This document shows, piece by piece, positions 6,568 to 8,451 of a stretch of DNA of 8,451 nucleotides. The notes under the pieces were generated by a model. The model saw only the letters and a list, made by a program, of their open reading frames with translations. It was not told the DNA's origin and ran no database searches. The stretch is from contig JAZUJE010000016.1 in the NCBI GenBank assembly GCA_045642565.1, positions 1 to 8,451 of the forward strand. Reading direction: 5' to 3'. The position numbers and the translations under genes are program-made. The DNA is from UBA1764 sp045642565. GTDB taxonomy: Bacteria; Bacillota; Clostridia; Peptostreptococcales; Anaerovoracaceae. Each line of letters starts with the position of its first letter. Within the stretch, counting starts at the first letter, position 1.

Positions 6568-7093
6568 TTTTCTTGTATGTTCTAATCATATATAGAAGCA
6601 TCCCGTCAAAATACGGGCCTTCTTCACAAACCATATAAAATTTATCTCTAAACTTTGGAAACCAAACATCAACATTTTGAGCTTCGGTCTCAACTTCTGT
6701 AATAACAAGTTCATCACATTCGTCGAGCAGTAATTTATATATAGTTGCGCCGCCGCTTAAAACGATTTCTCCAAGCTCATCTTTGTGCTTATTAATATAG
6801 TCATGAAAATCATCAAGGTTATTAAAACTATAGCAAACATAAGTTTTATCACTATCTTTTCCACCCGAGACATCATAAAGTTTTGCAGTCGGAGCATCAA
6901 TGTTTAACACCAAAGTATTTCTGCCGGGAAGAGCTCTTCCTGATGGCATAGATTCTAGAGTCTTTTGCCCCATTACAACAGTCTGTCCGATTGTATGCTT
7001 TTTAAAATGTGCTAAATCTGTCGGAAGATGAAAAAGTAAATCATTCTTATAACCTAATGCAAGGTTTTTGTCTACAACTGCAAGTGCTTTCAT
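6560..7093 (-). CDS. folA: Dihydrofolate reductase
   Basis: A 177-residue enzyme that reduces dihydrofolate to tetrahydrofolate with NADPH in the cytoplasm, slightly longer than the 159-residue E. coli enzyme. The alignment is easy. AVVDKNLALGYKNDLLFHLP corresponds to the N-terminal strand and Met20 loop. The catalytic acid is Asp26 in LPTDLAHFKK, Phe30 is the folate-pocket phenylalanine, Arg58 in LPGRNTLVL contacts the folate glutamate, GGATIY (114-119) is the cofactor glycine pair, and Thr132 lies in LVITEVE. There are two deviations: the usual MGRKT is MGQKT (Gln43), and the usual PWxLP tryptophan is Phe21. The gene starts 2 bp after sigH, and the sequence before the ATG is almost all A/T with no Shine-Dalgarno, so coupling to sigH is likely. 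The family call is secure. Confidence 0.96.
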   Translation of the reverse strand: MKALAVVDKNLALGYKNDLLFHLPTDLAHFKKHTIGQTVVMGQKTLESMPSGRALPGRNTLVLNIDAPTAKLYDVSGGKDSDKTYVCYSFNNLDDFHDYINKHKDELGEIVLSGGATIYKLLLDECDELVITEVETEAQNVDVWFPKFRDKFYMVCEEGPYFDGMLLYMIRTYKKND

Positions 7094-7095
7094 AA

Positions 7096-7659
7096 TTAAA
7101 TAAAAAATTTCTTTAACTTAGCGCGTATGCGCTGAATAGTATTATCGATTTGTTTTGGAGTTTTTCCAAGTGATTTTGCAATGCTTTGATAATCTTCACC
7201 ATTTATCAATAAGCTTAAAACCTTTCTTTCAAATTCTGAAAGTATTTTAGCATCCGGAGCAAGCAAAAGTTCTACCATCTCATTTAAAATTGCTATAGTT
7301 TCCGGGTTGGTATCTGATCCGGAAACCAAGCTTTCTCCAAGAGTTGGAGAATTAGAATCGTCGGATACATTTTTGTCTAAGCTAACAGCCTTATTAAGTG
7401 GTGAATATTTTTTTCTATTAGCTGCTTTTATTGCAGTAATAATTTGTCTGCTGATACAAAGGTCTGCAAAGGTTTTAAAGCTCGCGTCTTTGCTGTCATC
7501 ATAGTTTTGTATAGCTTTATAAAGGCCTATCATACCTTCTTGTACAATATCTTCTTTATCTGCGCCAAGCATGAAATAAAGACCGGCTTTAGCCTTAACT
7601 AAATCTTTATATTCTTCTAACAGCTCTTCAGTTTTTGTTTCTTTGTCTATCAACTTCAT
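7096..7659 (-). CDS. sigH: RNA polymerase sigma factor, SigH (Spo0H) type
   Basis: A 187-residue sigma-70-family factor. Region 2 (about 18-85) is very close to Bacillus SigH: GADKEDIVQEGMIGLYKAI, then SFKTFADLCISRQIITAIKA and PLNKAVSLDK. Region 4 (about 138-184) contains LSEFERKVLSLLINGEDYQSIAKSLGK and the helix-turn-helix that reads the -35 element. SigH directs transition-phase and early sporulation or competence genes in relatives. The rlmB-sigH neighbourhood is the same as in Bacillus, except that yacP is absent between them. The protein is about 30 residues shorter than Bacillus SigH, with region 1.2 reduced. The frame has a stop three codons upstream of the chosen ATG, so it cannot start earlier. 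The gene overlaps rlmB by 32 bp and has no visible Shine-Dalgarno. Confidence 0.93.
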   Translation of the reverse strand: MKLIDKETKTEELLEEYKDLVKAKAGLYFMLGADKEDIVQEGMIGLYKAIQNYDDSKDASFKTFADLCISRQIITAIKAANRKKYSPLNKAVSLDKNVSDDSNSPTLGESLVSGSDTNPETIAILNEMVELLLAPDAKILSEFERKVLSLLINGEDYQSIAKSLGKTPKQIDNTIQRIRAKLKKFFI

Positions 7660-8451
7660 ATAGCATTATTGCTGCGGCATTGCTTGCATTAAGACTATTA
7701 ACTTTGCCTCTCATCGGCATTGATACAATATAGTCAGCTTTCTTTCTTACTATTTCAGAAACGCCTTGTCCTTCTCCGCCTATTACTAAGGCTAATGGGC
7801 CTGTAAGTTTTGCATCGCTGTAATTTTCGCCATCCATATCCACAGCCGCAACCCAAAGCCCTTTTTCTTTTAATTCATCTATAGTCTGAGCAAGATTTGT
7901 CACTTTTGCAACAGGAATATATTCTATCGCTCCGGCAGATGCTTTTGCGACTGTCTCTGTAAGCCCTACGGCTCTTCGCGCCGGAATAATAACACCATGC
8001 GCACCGACGCCATCGCAACTTCTTAAAATTGCTCCAAGGTTGTGAGGATCTTCTAATCCGTCAAGAATTACAATAAGAGGATCTTCATTTTTCTTTTTAG
8101 CATTTTTTAAAATTACATCTATACTTACATATTCTTTTGCCGCAACATATGCAGCAACGCCTTGATGAGGACGGCCCGGAGCCATTCTATCGAGAGCAAT
8201 TTTGTCTACATACTGGACAACGATTTTCTTTTCACGAGCTATACTTGCAATTTTTTTAGCAGAACCTTCGGCATCCTTTTGCATTAAAAGCTTGTCTATG
8301 CTTCTACCAGATTTGATTGCTTCCATAACAGGATTGCGCCCAATGATAAGATTTGGATTTTCTACAAAGTCTTCCATAGATGCTTTGGCTCTTGCAGCCT
8401 TTGCTCTTGTTACAGCTCTTTGAACGCTTTCAGATCTTTTTACGCTCTTAG
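7628..8451 (-). CDS. rlmB: 23S rRNA (guanosine-2'-O-)-methyltransferase RlmB, 5' end open at window edge
   Basis: A SpoU/TrmH-family, S-adenosylmethionine-dependent methyltransferase, expected to modify a guanosine (G2251 in E. coli numbering) of 23S rRNA. Counting from the ATG at 8377 it has 249 residues. The substrate-binding domain is about 8-84 (IIGRNPVMEAI to HQGVAAYVA). The knotted catalytic domain is about 102-242, with motif 1 DGLEDPHNLGAILRS (Asn113, Arg119), motif 2 LVIGGEGQG (Glu202) and motif 3 MPMRGKVNSLNASNAAAI (Asn227, Asn230). No Shine-Dalgarno precedes that ATG. The frame stays open for 24 more codons to the window edge, encoding a Lys/Arg/Ala-rich stretch (RAVTRAKAARAKAS). 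Basic N-terminal extensions are common in Firmicutes RlmB, so I infer that the true start lies outside the window. The 3' end overlaps sigH. Confidence 0.92.
   Translation of the reverse strand, partial: KSVKRSESVQRAVTRAKAARAKASMEDFVENPNLIIGRNPVMEAIKSGRSIDKLLMQKDAEGSAKKIASIAREKKIVVQYVDKIALDRMAPGRPHQGVAAYVAAKEYVSIDVILKNAKKKNEDPLIVILDGLEDPHNLGAILRSCDGVGAHGVIIPARRAVGLTETVAKASAGAIEYIPVAKVTNLAQTIDELKEKGLWVAAVDMDGENYSDAKLTGPLALVIGGEGQGVSEIVRKKADYIVSMPMRGKVNSLNASNAAAIMLYEVDRQRNKN

Overview
The window is AT-rich DNA in which every convincing gene lies on the minus strand. Protein character points to a low-GC Gram-positive of the class Clostridia, and a Lachnospiraceae-like anaerobe is my best guess. 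The evidence is a Spo0H-type sigma factor next to an RlmB-type methyltransferase, the MntP and DHFR subtypes, and a MacB-type exporter paired with a membrane-anchored CARDB-like protein. Assignment to a genus is not possible by reading alone.

Read in the direction of transcription (high to low coordinates), there are two tandem operons. The first is a conserved housekeeping cluster: rlmB (23S rRNA 2'-O-methyltransferase, 5' end open at the window edge), sigH (Spo0H-like sigma factor), folA (dihydrofolate reductase) and mntP (manganese efflux). These genes overlap by 32 bp, are spaced by 2 bp, or overlap by 8 bp, and the three internal starts have no recognisable Shine-Dalgarno sequence. The cluster ends in a hairpin with a T-tract just after mntP.

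After a 90-bp intergenic region carrying that terminator and an extended -10 promoter, a second operon begins. Its order is: a WYL-domain transcriptional regulator; a DUF4236 protein; an ABC ATPase of the LolD/MacB type; a secreted, membrane-anchored protein with CARDB/Ig-like domains; a MacB/FtsX-type permease; and an exported PIG-L/LmbE-type deacetylase that runs off the left edge. Successive junctions are a TAATG overlap, a 5-bp gap, a 2-bp gap, an 8-bp overlap and another TAATG overlap, so the six genes are probably transcribed and translated as one coupled unit.

The most interesting part is this second operon. It looks like a self-regulated cell-envelope module: an ABC exporter or mechanotransmission pair without a MacA-type adaptor, a type I membrane protein in the adaptor's place, and a secreted zinc-dependent deacetylase as a likely enzymatic output. 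Its substrate and signal cannot be read from the sequence. No tRNA, rRNA, CRISPR array, insertion sequence or long repeat was seen, and no stretch above 300 bases lacks a gene.
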